Source: Epilithonimonas bovis DSM 19482 (GTDB lineage: Bacteria; Bacteroidota; Bacteroidia; Flavobacteriales; Weeksellaceae). Taken from it: 64,000 nucleotides of DNA. Of the stretch, positions 17,222 to 26,062 are shown in pieces; positions within the stretch are counted from its first letter, which is position 1; every line of letters starts with the position of its first letter. Position numbers and translations under genes: made by a program. Location: assembly GCF_900108115.1 (NCBI RefSeq), contig NZ_FTPU01000004.1, forward strand, positions 1 through 64,000, in the 5' to 3' direction. The notes below the pieces were generated by a model. It searched no databases. It was given only the letters and a program-made list of their open reading frames with translations, and had not been told where the DNA came from.

Positions 17222-18037
17222 ATGTCTGTACATTCAGAAATAAAAAAAATTACGACAGAGACCTTACGAAAAATGAAATTCGATAAGGAAAAAATCACCA
17301 TGCTCACAGCTTACGATTTTACAACGGCGAAAATGGTAGATGCGGGCGGTGTAGATGCTATTCTTATTGGCGACTCTGCGGCCAATGTAATGGCCGGTTT
17401 CGAAACAACTTTGCCCATCACGCTGGACCAGATGATTTATCATACACAATGCGTGGTTCGTGGTGTAGACCGGGCTTTGGTTGTCGCGGATCTACCTTTC
17501 GGGACTTATCAGAGCAATCCGGAAAAAGCGCTGGAATCTGCGGTCAGAATGATGAAAGAGGGCGGTGCTCATGCCGTTAAAATCGAAGGTGGGAAGGAGA
17601 TTGAAGAATCTATCAGAAAGATCGTGAATGCTGGGATTCCTGTTTGCGGGCATCTTGGTTTGACACCACAAAGTATTTATCAGTTCGGAACCTACAAAGT
17701 TCGGGCAAAAGAAGAAGCTGAGGCAGAAAAATTGATTGCGGACTGTCAGCTGCTAGAAGAGTTAGGCTGCTTTGCTGTAGTTTTGGAAAAAATTCCTGCA
17801 GCGCTGGCAAAAAAGGCCTCCGAAAGTATCTCGATCCCAACTATCGGGATTGGTGCGGGGCCGGACTGTGATGGTCAGGTTTTGGTTTATCACGATATGG
17901 TCGGGATGAATCAGGGTTTTTCTCCAAAATTTCTGAGAAGGTATCTGGATTTGTATTCTGAAATAACAGGTGCGGTATCACAATATGTGAAAGATGTAAA
18001 AAGTTCAGATTTTCCTAATGACAAGGAGAGTTATTAA
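17222..18037 (+). CDS. panB: 3-methyl-2-oxobutanoate hydroxymethyltransferase
   Basis: The 271-residue enzyme transfers a hydroxymethyl group from methylene-tetrahydrofolate to 2-oxoisovalerate, the first committed pantothenate step. Signatures are MLTAYDFTTAKMVDAGGVD, LIGDSAANVMAGF (metal-binding Asp), VVADLPFGTYQ and VKIEGG, with GIGAGPDCDGQVLV near the C-terminus. Length is typical. It begins after a 107 bp spacer following the Crp/Fnr gene and ends before a hairpin terminator. No other pan genes are adjacent. Confidence 0.97.
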   Translation: MSVHSEIKKITTETLRKMKFDKEKITMLTAYDFTTAKMVDAGGVDAILIGDSAANVMAGFETTLPITLDQMIYHTQCVVRGVDRALVVADLPFGTYQSNPEKALESAVRMMKEGGAHAVKIEGGKEIEESIRKIVNAGIPVCGHLGLTPQSIYQFGTYKVRAKEEAEAEKLIADCQLLEELGCFAVVLEKIPAALAKKASESISIPTIGIGAGPDCDGQVLVYHDMVGMNQGFSPKFLRRYLDLYSEITGAVSQYVKDVKSSDFPNDKESY

Positions 18038-18059
18038 AATTAATTCAAAATAAAATTAG

Positions 18060-18092
18060 CCCTTTCAGAACTCGAACTCTGAAAGGGTTTTA
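18060..18092 (+). terminator. Hairpin terminator after panB (copy 1 of a dispersed hairpin)
   Basis: CCCTTTCAGA pairs with TCTGAAAGGG (18060-18069 with 18078-18087), followed by a T-rich stretch. An almost identical hairpin with a loop of the same length occurs at 49292-49319. Confidence 0.85.
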
Positions 18093-18110
18093 TTTAAAAT
18101 ACTATCAATA

Positions 18111-18956
18111 TTGAAGTTGCTCAAAGTTTCATTGCTGTTATCCGGAATCCTATTTCTGTTTTCTTGTACTTCGCAGAAAATGAAATATGGAATAAGGACG
18201 GAATTCCGAGACAAAGCCGATTCTCTGCAATCTTTAGCTAGAATCAGATATATCAAAAGCCTGGACTATTCTGATTTCAAAGCTGGTAAATTTAAAAATG
18301 GAAATGTGGATCTGAATTATCGTTTTCTGAAACCGAAGAAAATCGAACAGGACAAAAAATATCCATTGATCTTAGTGTTCCATGGTTCAGGTGCAGTAGG
18401 AACCAATAATACTGCTCAAATGGGTCTATTGTCCAAAATGTGGCTTCTTCAGGAAAATAGGGAAAAGTATCCTGTTTATGTTTTATCTCCGCAATTCCCT
18501 GTCCGCTCGTCAAATTATCATCTTGACGAATCAAGAAATGTAAAGGTTTCTCAATCTAATGAGTATCTTGATTTAGTTTTGAAATCGGTAGATTCTTTAA
18601 TCATTAATGAAAATATTGATCCGAACAGAATCTACGTCATGGGATTCTCTATGGGAGGCGCAACAACCTCCAATGCGATATCCAAAAGGCCGGATTTGTT
18701 TGCGGCAGCAATCAATATATCGGGTATTTCTCAGTTTGATAAGATGGATTCGCTTCTCCAAATGCCTATTTGGATTGTCCACGGAAGTTTGGATACCGAT
18801 AATTTCCCTCAAAGTAATTTTAAATTTTTTGATGAGATGAAACCAAAAGGCAAAGTTGTTATTTGGGAATTTAAAGACAAATACCACAACAATATTCTCT
18901 CTGCCGAATTGGTAGATCGAATTCCGAAATGGCTTTTTAAGCAAATTAAACCGTAA
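18111..18956 (+). CDS. Lipoprotein alpha/beta-hydrolase (esterase/PHB-depolymerase-like)
   Basis: The start is TTG 18111: the first codons encode a lipoprotein signal (MKLLKVSLLLSGILFLFSC, Cys residue 19) and no ATG lies upstream in frame. The 281-residue product has an alpha/beta hydrolase core: YPLILVFHGSGAVG (oxyanion region), nucleophile motif GFSMGGA near residue 182, a likely acid around DTDN, and a histidine near the C-terminus (KYHNN). Secreted predicted esterases/phospholipase-carboxylesterases share this layout. It is probably surface or periplasmic; the substrate is unknown. Confidence 0.85.
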   Translation: MKLLKVSLLLSGILFLFSCTSQKMKYGIRTEFRDKADSLQSLARIRYIKSLDYSDFKAGKFKNGNVDLNYRFLKPKKIEQDKKYPLILVFHGSGAVGTNNTAQMGLLSKMWLLQENREKYPVYVLSPQFPVRSSNYHLDESRNVKVSQSNEYLDLVLKSVDSLIINENIDPNRIYVMGFSMGGATTSNAISKRPDLFAAAINISGISQFDKMDSLLQMPIWIVHGSLDTDNFPQSNFKFFDEMKPKGKVVIWEFKDKYHNNILSAELVDRIPKWLFKQIKP

Positions 18957-18965
18957 ATTCACAAA

Positions 18966-19292
18966 ATGAAAAATTCTCAAACCATACAAGGTGTTTTGTC
19001 TGTGCTGGCACTCATTTGCCTTGCAGTAGGCTGGATCAATATATTCTCCCCAGAGATTACGGACTTACTATATAACCGTTTATTTTACATTCTTATAGGT
19101 CTTAGTTTCGTATTTCAGGCGCAAGCTTTTCTCAACAAAAAGTTTGTTTATCTGATGTATGTCGCTGCCGGATTGTGTATTGTTGGTTCGTTTTTACCGA
19201 TAGATTCTCCATTGGCAAAGATTAAAACAATAGGTCTTTTTGCAGGCGTTATTATTTCGGTGTTTAACAGACAAAGAATTCAAAGAAATTAA
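18966..19292 (+). CDS. Small four-helix membrane protein, unknown
   Basis: The 108-residue protein has about four hydrophobic segments (residues ~8-26, 38-55, 60-77, 85-101) and no polar motif. It starts 9 bp after the esterase gene and ends 4 bp before the ATG of the pseudouridine synthase gene, so all three are probably one transcript. I do not recognise a family. Confidence 0.7.
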   Translation: MKNSQTIQGVLSVLALICLAVGWINIFSPEITDLLYNRLFYILIGLSFVFQAQAFLNKKFVYLMYVAAGLCIVGSFLPIDSPLAKIKTIGLFAGVIISVFNRQRIQRN

Positions 19293-19296
19293 GATT

Positions 19297-19989
19297 ATGC
19301 TTCAGGATTTTTCGGAAGATCAGATCGTTTATGAAGACAACCACATGCTGGTGGTTAACAAAAAAGCCGGGCAACTCGTCCAAGGTGACAAAACCGGAGA
19401 TGAGTCTCTGCTGGAATCTGTCAAAAATTTTATCAAAAAAAGAGATAACAAACCTGGGAATGTTTTCCTTGGTTTAGTACATAGGATAGACAGGCCAACT
19501 TCCGGACTGGTGATCTATGCAAAAACGTCTAAAGCGCTTTCACGATTAACCCAAATGGTGAAAAATCGCGAAATCAAAAAAACCTATTGGGCAGTTGTTG
19601 GGAAAGAAATGATTCCCAATTCTCAAAGATTGGTTCATTACCTTAAAAAAAATGAGAAAAATAACAAAGCGATTGTCTTTCCAAAAGCTACAGAAGGTGC
19701 AAAAGAATCTATATTGACTTACAGTCTAATCAAGACTTTGGAAAATTATCTTTTGCTGGAAGTGGATTTGGAAACAGGAAGACATCATCAGATCAGAGCG
19801 CAACTTTCTAAAATTGGAGTTCCAATCAAAGGTGATTTGAAATACGGAAGTCAGCGTTCTAACCAAGATGGAGGAATTTCCCTTCACGCCAGAAAATTAG
19901 AATTTCTACATCCTGTCACTAAAGAAAATATTCAAATAACAGCTCCAGTTCCTCAGAATGATGCGGTTTGGAGAGCTTGTGAAGAATAA
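19297..19989 (+). CDS. RluA-family RNA pseudouridine synthase
   Basis: I use ATG 19297 (MLQDFSEDQIVYEDN), 230 residues, because an earlier start at 19240 would overlap the upstream gene by 53 bp. The catalytic motif is GLVHRIDRPTSGLVIYAKT with the nucleophilic Asp near residue 76; ETGRHHQIRAQL is the second conserved block. It has no N-terminal S4 domain, like RluA/TruC-type members rather than RluC/D. Which uridine in rRNA or tRNA it modifies cannot be told. Confidence 0.92.
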   Translation: MLQDFSEDQIVYEDNHMLVVNKKAGQLVQGDKTGDESLLESVKNFIKKRDNKPGNVFLGLVHRIDRPTSGLVIYAKTSKALSRLTQMVKNREIKKTYWAVVGKEMIPNSQRLVHYLKKNEKNNKAIVFPKATEGAKESILTYSLIKTLENYLLLEVDLETGRHHQIRAQLSKIGVPIKGDLKYGSQRSNQDGGISLHARKLEFLHPVTKENIQITAPVPQNDAVWRACEE

Positions 19990-19992
19990 AAC

Positions 19993-20028
19993 AAAAAGCC
20001 GAAGGAAATCAATCTTTCGGCTTTTTTT
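19993..20028. terminator. Intrinsic terminator between convergent genes
   Basis: AAAAGCCGAA pairs with TTCGGCTTTT around an ~11 nt loop, followed by a T-run. It can terminate both the pseudouridine synthase gene and the opposing outer-membrane gene. Confidence 0.88.
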
Positions 20029-20043
20029 AATTTAAATTCTTAT

Positions 20044-22203
20044 CTAAGGAGTTATAATTCCTCCACTAGAATCAGACGTGTTATTGTTCTTGATAAGATT
20101 CGGGTTCACTTTGGCTAATTTATTTTTGGTCGGAATTTTATAATTGAAAGAAATTCCGAATTTTCGGGTGTCGTTTTTGCTTGATAAAAGTACAGGACTC
20201 AAATCGTTTGGCGGAACAGAGTTGAAATAATTCTTATTCTGATTGAAAATATCATCTGCATAAAGCGAAACCGTAAGACGATCATTCATGAATTTTTTAG
20301 TCAGATTAATATCAAAAGATTGATTGAAAGGTTTGATGGCTTCAAAATAGAAATAATTTCCTTTGGTAATATGGCGGTAATTGGCTGTGAATTTGATGTC
20401 TTTTGGCAAAATAATCTGTGCCATTCCTCCAAAAACCCAGAATCCTTTGTTGTCCAGATCCGGAATTTCGTGTTTTTGATAATTGGTGTATAAATACAGA
20501 AAATTAATTTTATCCGGATTAAAATCAAACTTCAGCATCTCTTTCAGACTTTTGGTAAAAACCATAAAAGGAACCGGAATTCCCGCATTGAAGCTGTGGA
20601 TTCTCATTTTTGGGATGTTGATATTGGTGTTTGTAATCAACAGGTCTTTTCTACCCACTTGTTGCGCAATATTGTTGTCGGAATAGCTGATGCTGTAGCT
20701 AAAAAAGGCATAATCAAAAGCCGAAATTTTGACCTCGAAGTTATCAAAAATGGTAGGTTGCAAATATGGATTTCCACTATAGTTAATGTTTTGATTATTG
20801 AAAATCGTATTGTTTGGATTGAGGAAAGAAATGTTTGGAAGGTTAATTTTCTTGTTATAATTCAAACCAAAATAGACATTTTTCATGAAATTATATTGCA
20901 CGCTTGCATTCGGGAAAATCCGGAATTGATTGAACGGAACAAGATTTTTTTCTACAACAGCATTATTTTGCCAAATTCTCGTAATTCCGCTGATGTCATA
21001 GTTCTCTGCTCTGGCTCCTAGAATGAAATCGAATTTCTTTAGCTTAGATTGCAATTCTGCGTACATAGAAGAAGTTTGCCTTTGATAATCTAAATTTGTA
21101 ATGATTTTATTATCGGTGTCAAAACTCAGTTTTTCATATAGGCCTCCAACACTTATTTTACCTTCGTCCAAAATTTTCAAAGGCTGGGAAAAATCCACCT
21201 TGAAGCTGTAAACATTTTGATTGGAAGCATTGGCAATATTGTTAACAGGATTGATGAAGCTTTTTTGAGCAAAATCTGTATTGTAATTATTGTAATTCAA
21301 TTGGAAATCCAGCTTTTTGTTTTTGTCATCAAAGCGTTTTTGATAAGTAATAGTTGCTTCATTTCTGTTGACTAATGTATTGGCAAAATCCTCGGAATTA
21401 ATTGGCGTAAGAATATTGTTAACCAAGCCAAAACCATTGCTGGAAATGGCGTTGTCATTATTATTTTTATTAAATTCATAGTTTAAAAGCAAACGATCTT
21501 CTCCCAAATCAAAAGTCATTGCGGCATTGGCAAAATAGCCTCTTCCAATTCTATCTGTAATGGTTTTTGAGAAATCATCCATCGTGCTCCATTGCGCACT
21601 TTCCCGATAGTTTTGTCCAAAATTAACTTGCCAACCAAAGTATTTGTTTCTGGCATTCAGACTGAGACTGTTCACAGTTCTGTTTCGGAATTTGTCATAA
21701 TTGGTAAACGCATAGCTTCCGCTATAAGTTGCAGTAAGATAGCTTTTTGCGTTTTTGCTGGTAATGATATTAAGAATAGCGCCGCCGGAAGTTGCCGGAA
21801 ATTCTGCGCCAGGTTGCGTGATGATTTCTATTCTTTCTATAGAATTTGCGGGCATTCCATCGAGAAAAGCAGTCAGCTCGTTGCTGGAGATATTCAGTGG
21901 TCGTCCATCCATGAAAACATCCAGCAATTTTCCCTGATACATCATTCCGGCAATATCTGTTGAAACCAAACCGGGAAGTTTTTTCAAGCCTTCCATCAAT
22001 GTTCCGGAGTTGAGATTGGGTTGTTCAGAAAAGTCGAAAATCGTTCTGTCCGCCTTTTGTTCAACGGCTTTCTTCGTTTTGGTAATGGTTACTGTCTCAA
22101 TTTGTTTTTCCTTGTTGTCTGTTTCTTTTTTAGGAGTTTCCTGAGCAAAGTAAATTTGACTTAAAAATAAAACAGATATTGCAAGAGTAGATTTTATCTT
22201 CAT
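20044..22203 (-). CDS. TonB-dependent-receptor-like outer-membrane beta-barrel protein (1)
   Basis: The 719-residue protein has a signal peptide (cleaved after about residue 20, IYFAQE). A TonB-plug-like domain covers roughly residues 45-160 (DRTIFDFSEQP, MEGLKKLPGL, VFMDGRPLN, IERIEIITQPGAEF). A long beta-barrel with alternating aromatic strands completes it. It belongs to the 'outer membrane beta-barrel family' related to TonB receptors. It lacks the N-terminal carboxypeptidase-like domain of SusC proteins. It lies 52 bp after a second, similar barrel gene, suggesting a two-gene operon. The ligand is unknown. Confidence 0.85.
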   Translation of the reverse strand: MKIKSTLAISVLFLSQIYFAQETPKKETDNKEKQIETVTITKTKKAVEQKADRTIFDFSEQPNLNSGTLMEGLKKLPGLVSTDIAGMMYQGKLLDVFMDGRPLNISSNELTAFLDGMPANSIERIEIITQPGAEFPATSGGAILNIITSKNAKSYLTATYSGSYAFTNYDKFRNRTVNSLSLNARNKYFGWQVNFGQNYRESAQWSTMDDFSKTITDRIGRGYFANAAMTFDLGEDRLLLNYEFNKNNNDNAISSNGFGLVNNILTPINSEDFANTLVNRNEATITYQKRFDDKNKKLDFQLNYNNYNTDFAQKSFINPVNNIANASNQNVYSFKVDFSQPLKILDEGKISVGGLYEKLSFDTDNKIITNLDYQRQTSSMYAELQSKLKKFDFILGARAENYDISGITRIWQNNAVVEKNLVPFNQFRIFPNASVQYNFMKNVYFGLNYNKKINLPNISFLNPNNTIFNNQNINYSGNPYLQPTIFDNFEVKISAFDYAFFSYSISYSDNNIAQQVGRKDLLITNTNINIPKMRIHSFNAGIPVPFMVFTKSLKEMLKFDFNPDKINFLYLYTNYQKHEIPDLDNKGFWVFGGMAQIILPKDIKFTANYRHITKGNYFYFEAIKPFNQSFDINLTKKFMNDRLTVSLYADDIFNQNKNYFNSVPPNDLSPVLLSSKNDTRKFGISFNYKIPTKNKLAKVNPNLIKNNNTSDSSGGIITP

Positions 22204-22255
22204 AGATTAGTTTATAAACAATTAGACATCACAAAACCGCATTTGTTACATCAAA

Positions 22256-24358
22256 TTATTGCGCTCTATCTTTTTCTTCGAAATTAATCTGCTTTTTGTT
22301 GATTTGTTTTTTCTTGTTTCCGAAAGTATAATTCGCGCTCAAACGGAAGCTTCTCCCATCCCAATAATTATTAAAATGCTGGCTGTTATCATTGAAATAC
22401 ATATCTCCACGGAATCTCTGCGCAAAAATATTCGTCACTGTTGCGTTGATTTGAAGTTGCTTTTCCATTAGAGAAACCTTGATTCCAGAATTCAGTTCAG
22501 AGAAATTATGATAATAAGAGTTGACGTTTTTGTAGGGCAACATTTGGTCGTAATTCAGGAACAGAGCAACGGTTTTTGTTTTATTTAAAATAAATGTGTT
22601 GTTGATGGAATAGCTGAATGAAGTTCCTTCACTCGTTTCTGCATTGATGTTGAAAACTTCAGAATTTTGATAAGATGCATTTATTGTAATATTGGATTCC
22701 CAGAATTTGAAAAAAGTGTCTGTGTAAGAAACATTGGCGCCGTAAAAATTATTGTCATAATAATTCTGATAATCACCGGTTTGAGAAATTCCGTCCAAAT
22801 AAGCAACTTGTCCAAAAGCATTGTTTAGTTTTAAATAATAGATGCTTGTAGAAAGCTTGTTATTATAAGTGTAACCCAATTCATAGTTATTAATGTAAGA
22901 AGGCTTCAACAAAGGATTTCCTGACGAGTAAGAATACGGGTTTTCATACCAGCGGAACGGATTCAGGTTGCTCATACTTGGCCGGTTGATTCTTCTGGAA
23001 TAAGACAAACTGAATACGTTTTTATCTTCTTTATAAGAAATAAAAGCCGAAGGAAACCATTGCCCATAAGAGAAATTATTCATAGAGCTTTTTACAACCG
23101 TATTTTCGTACCGTATTCCTGCTTTCGTCTCCCAATGTTCCCCGAAGTTTTTCGCAAAACTTGCATAAGCAGCATAATTCTCCTCACGATAATTGAACGT
23201 GCTGCTTTTCTCATCATCAATGATGAATTGATTATTTTCAAAATCAAGATATTTCAAATCTGCAGAATTTCTGAACTGATTGAATTTTACACCAGTTTCA
23301 ATCGTTCCAAATGAATAAGGAAGTTCCAAATCGCCTTGAACAGAAAAAATCTGAGGTGTGATTTTCGATAGAGTTTTCACATTCTGAATTGAGTTTTCCG
23401 AAAGTGTCAAAGTTGAAAAATTAACTTCTGTATCATTTTTGTTTTTATAAAAATTCCCTGTAATGCTCAATTTCTTCCCAAGCGAATCCAGCTTCAAATC
23501 ATAATAAGTACTGAAAGTATGCGTCGGGGATTTTTCTCTGTGGAAGGTATTGGTCAAAAGATTTTTTTCTGTCAAATCGGAACTGATATTTCTGGTGGTG
23601 TTGAGAATATCCATTCCTGATTTTTCGTGTCCGAAAATATATTCCATTCCAATTTCTGAATTTTTATTGATTTTGTAAGAAGCGTTCAAACTTGGCGTCA
23701 AATCCTGCCACATATCTTTTCGCGTAGATTCGCTGTAATTTTTGGATTCACCGAGGATTGTGTATCTTTCGTTAGAGCGTTTTGCGCCATCGATGTAATT
23801 TGTTTTTAAGCTTAAACTTAATTTTTCGGTTTGGTAATTCAAAGTTCCGTTTGTCGTTCCGTTGAAGTAAGTTCGTTGTGTCAAACCAGTGCTGATATTT
23901 CCACTGAAACCGAGGTTCGGATTTTTCTTTAAGATAATATTAATGAGCCCGCTGTTTCCCTGCGCTTCGTATTTTGCAGGCGGCGTTGTAATCACTTCAA
24001 TTTTCGAGATATTTTCTGAACGGATAGATTTCAAATAATTCAAAAGCGCAGTTCCTGAGAGGTTCAGCATTTTTCCGTTAATCATCACATTCACGCTGCT
24101 TTTCCCTGTGATAGAGATTGTTCCGAGATTCTCATCCACTTTCAGCATTGGAACACTCGCCAAAGTTTCACCGGCATCCATTCCTTGAGAAGCGATTGAT
24201 GCATCTACATTGAAAACCAATCTGTCAGCTTTTCTTTCCAAAAGTTTTTTCTTCACAAGGATATTAACTTGTTCGACTTCTTTAAGACTGTCTGTTTTAG
24301 TTTGAGCAAAAATTCCTGTTGAAAGTAAGCCGGTGATAAATAGATATTTTAGTTTCAT
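22256..24358 (-). CDS. TonB-dependent-receptor-like outer-membrane beta-barrel protein (2)
   Basis: The 700-residue protein has a signal peptide (MKLKYLFITGLLSTGIFAQ), a plug-like region (KADRLVFNVDASI, ETLASVPMLKVDE, VMINGKMLNLSG, ISKIEVITTPPAKYE) and a C-terminal beta-barrel ending in FRLSANYTFGNKK plus a basic tail. It shares the plug pattern with the neighbouring barrel gene and looks like a diverged paralogue. It is divergent from a lipoprotein and a LytS/LytTR pair; control by that pair is plausible but unproven. Confidence 0.85.
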   Translation of the reverse strand: MKLKYLFITGLLSTGIFAQTKTDSLKEVEQVNILVKKKLLERKADRLVFNVDASIASQGMDAGETLASVPMLKVDENLGTISITGKSSVNVMINGKMLNLSGTALLNYLKSIRSENISKIEVITTPPAKYEAQGNSGLINIILKKNPNLGFSGNISTGLTQRTYFNGTTNGTLNYQTEKLSLSLKTNYIDGAKRSNERYTILGESKNYSESTRKDMWQDLTPSLNASYKINKNSEIGMEYIFGHEKSGMDILNTTRNISSDLTEKNLLTNTFHREKSPTHTFSTYYDLKLDSLGKKLSITGNFYKNKNDTEVNFSTLTLSENSIQNVKTLSKITPQIFSVQGDLELPYSFGTIETGVKFNQFRNSADLKYLDFENNQFIIDDEKSSTFNYREENYAAYASFAKNFGEHWETKAGIRYENTVVKSSMNNFSYGQWFPSAFISYKEDKNVFSLSYSRRINRPSMSNLNPFRWYENPYSYSSGNPLLKPSYINNYELGYTYNNKLSTSIYYLKLNNAFGQVAYLDGISQTGDYQNYYDNNFYGANVSYTDTFFKFWESNITINASYQNSEVFNINAETSEGTSFSYSINNTFILNKTKTVALFLNYDQMLPYKNVNSYYHNFSELNSGIKVSLMEKQLQINATVTNIFAQRFRGDMYFNDNSQHFNNYWDGRSFRLSANYTFGNKKKQINKKQINFEEKDRAQ

Positions 24359-24534
24359 AAGTTTATTTTAATCGTTGTAAAATCTTGATGCAAATGTATT
24401 TTCAAGACTTTCCTTATGAAATAGCGTTTAGATTTGATGAGGTTTTAATTCGACCAAACTATTTTCATCGATGAAAAAAGGGTGTTCATAGAATTGGGTA
24501 ATCCAGATGTTCTTCTCATCCTTATTTTTGAAAT

Positions 24535-24882
24535 ATGAAAAAAGTAACTCTCATTTTGATTTTGGCTTCAATGATGTCTTGTGTAGGAACACATCGGGTA
24601 GATGTTTGGAAAACAATGACAATCGCTTCTGGAGATAGTATTGTTGTAGATAAACTAAAAGCACCCGCAACTTTAGAAATTAAAAATCTTTCAAATGAAA
24701 ATGTCAGCTTGATTTCAGAATTGAATATGCCAAAAACCATCATCGCCAATTCTCAACTCAATTATAGATTACCGAAAAAGAGCCGATTGATACTGGAAAA
24801 TCAAAATCCTGACTCGGTTTCTATACATTTGCATTATTCTTCTAATAAACCAATTATTATTAATCATAAAGAATTACGATGA
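24535..24882 (+). CDS. Small lipoprotein upstream of a LytS-type kinase
   Basis: The 115-residue protein has a lipoprotein signal ending ASMMSC (Cys residue 16). The rest is a compact, beta-rich domain (TLEIKNLSNENVSLISEL...). I do not recognise a family. Its stop overlaps the start of the kinase gene (ATGA, 24879-24882), so it is translationally coupled and may provide an extracytoplasmic input for the sensor, which itself lacks an obvious sensory domain. That role is inference. Confidence 0.7.
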   Translation: MKKVTLILILASMMSCVGTHRVDVWKTMTIASGDSIVVDKLKAPATLEIKNLSNENVSLISELNMPKTIIANSQLNYRLPKKSRLILENQNPDSVSIHLHYSSNKPIIINHKELR

Positions 24883-25898
24883 AAAAAAAGCAAATCATAT
24901 GGCTTCAAATTATCTATTGGAGTCTCAACTTTTTTGGAACTGTCATCACGCCTGTTTTCTTTTTTCCTAAAGAAAGTGATTTGCAGAGTACAGTTTTGAG
25001 AATTACCTTCTTTCTTGCTGGGATTTTTACTTTCTATATTTGTTATTTAGCTATTATTCCGAAAGTTTTTAGACCAGAGAAAATTTATACAGTTATTCTT
25101 TCATTTTTCTTGTCGATTCTTTGTTTTGCGACTTTGCGATATTTGATGGAAGAAGTTCTTCTGCCTGCCACTTTTGGATTTAGAAACTATAATGAAGAAA
25201 CAGGATTGCTTTATTACTTTTTTGATAATATTTACTACGGCTGTATCAACGTTTTTATTGCTGGAATAATGTGGTTGCTGGAAAAATTTGGCGTGATTGA
25301 AACTGAAAAACAAAAACTGGAACAGGAAAGAAACGAAGCGAAAATTCAGGCTTTGAAGACGCAAATCAACCCACATTTTATTTTTAATACTTTAAATAAT
25401 ATCTATTCCTTGGTTTATCAGAACTCAGAAAAAGCATTGCCTGCGATTGAGGAATTAAGCCAGTTATTAAGATACAGTACGAAAGATTTAGAACAGGATT
25501 TCATTTCTCTGGAAAAAGAAATCGGCTATCTGGAAAGCCTCATAGAATTGGAAAAACTCAGAATCAAAAATCCTGATTTGCTAATGATTGAAAAGAAAAT
25601 CAATTTTCCGGATCTCAACATTTCGCCGATGCTTCTGGTTCCGTTTGTAGAAAATACTTTCAAGCACGGCGATTTCAGTGGAAAAGGTTTCATTATGAAA
25701 ATTTCGGATGAAAATAAAACTTTGAATTTCTATCTTCAAAACTTCAAAAAACAAAGGTCTAAAGACTCACTCTCCGGGATTGGAATCGGAAATGTGAAAA
25801 AAAGACTGGAAATCCTTTATCCAGGTAAGCACGAATTGAACATCACTGAAACAGGAACCGATTTTACAGTAGATTTGAAAATCGATTTGAATGTATAA
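24879..25898 (+). CDS. LytS/YehU-type sensor histidine kinase
   Basis: The 339-residue protein has four N-terminal membrane helices (about residues 7-27, 40-60, 75-95, 110-135) with short loops, then a coiled linker (KQKLEQERNEAKIQALKTQ). The His_kinase domain follows with INPHFIFNTLNNIYSLVYQN; the phosphoacceptor His is near residue 166. A degenerate GHKL ATPase has LLVPFVENTFKHG and GIGIGNVKKRL. It is typical of Bacteroidetes LytS/LytTR pairs. The partner regulator follows after a repeat element. The stop codon forms the edge of that repeat. Confidence 0.9.
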   Translation: MKKKQIIWLQIIYWSLNFFGTVITPVFFFPKESDLQSTVLRITFFLAGIFTFYICYLAIIPKVFRPEKIYTVILSFFLSILCFATLRYLMEEVLLPATFGFRNYNEETGLLYYFFDNIYYGCINVFIAGIMWLLEKFGVIETEKQKLEQERNEAKIQALKTQINPHFIFNTLNNIYSLVYQNSEKALPAIEELSQLLRYSTKDLEQDFISLEKEIGYLESLIELEKLRIKNPDLLMIEKKINFPDLNISPMLLVPFVENTFKHGDFSGKGFIMKISDENKTLNFYLQNFKKQRSKDSLSGIGIGNVKKRLEILYPGKHELNITETGTDFTVDLKIDLNV

Positions 25899-26009
25899 AC
25901 CACAAAAGACACAAAAGAGTTAGACTTTTGAATATTCATTAAAAGAAACAACCGTTTTTTTCTTTTGCATAACTTTATTTTCAATTATTTCTTTTGTGAC
26001 TTTGTGGTT
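25897..26009. repeat. Palindromic intergenic element, copy 1 (113 bp)
   Basis: The element is bounded by an inverted repeat: AACCACAAAAGACACAAAAG at the left end and CTTTTGTGACTTTGTGGTT at the right. The same termini bound 45765-45998. It fills most of the spacer between the LytS and LytTR genes, overlapping the LytS stop codon. It has no coding potential and looks like a MITE-type or REP-type repeat. Confidence 0.75.
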
Positions 26010-26062
26010 GAAAAAAAGAAATTGTAAAGTCTTATTTTCAGAATATAAATAATCATTGAAGG

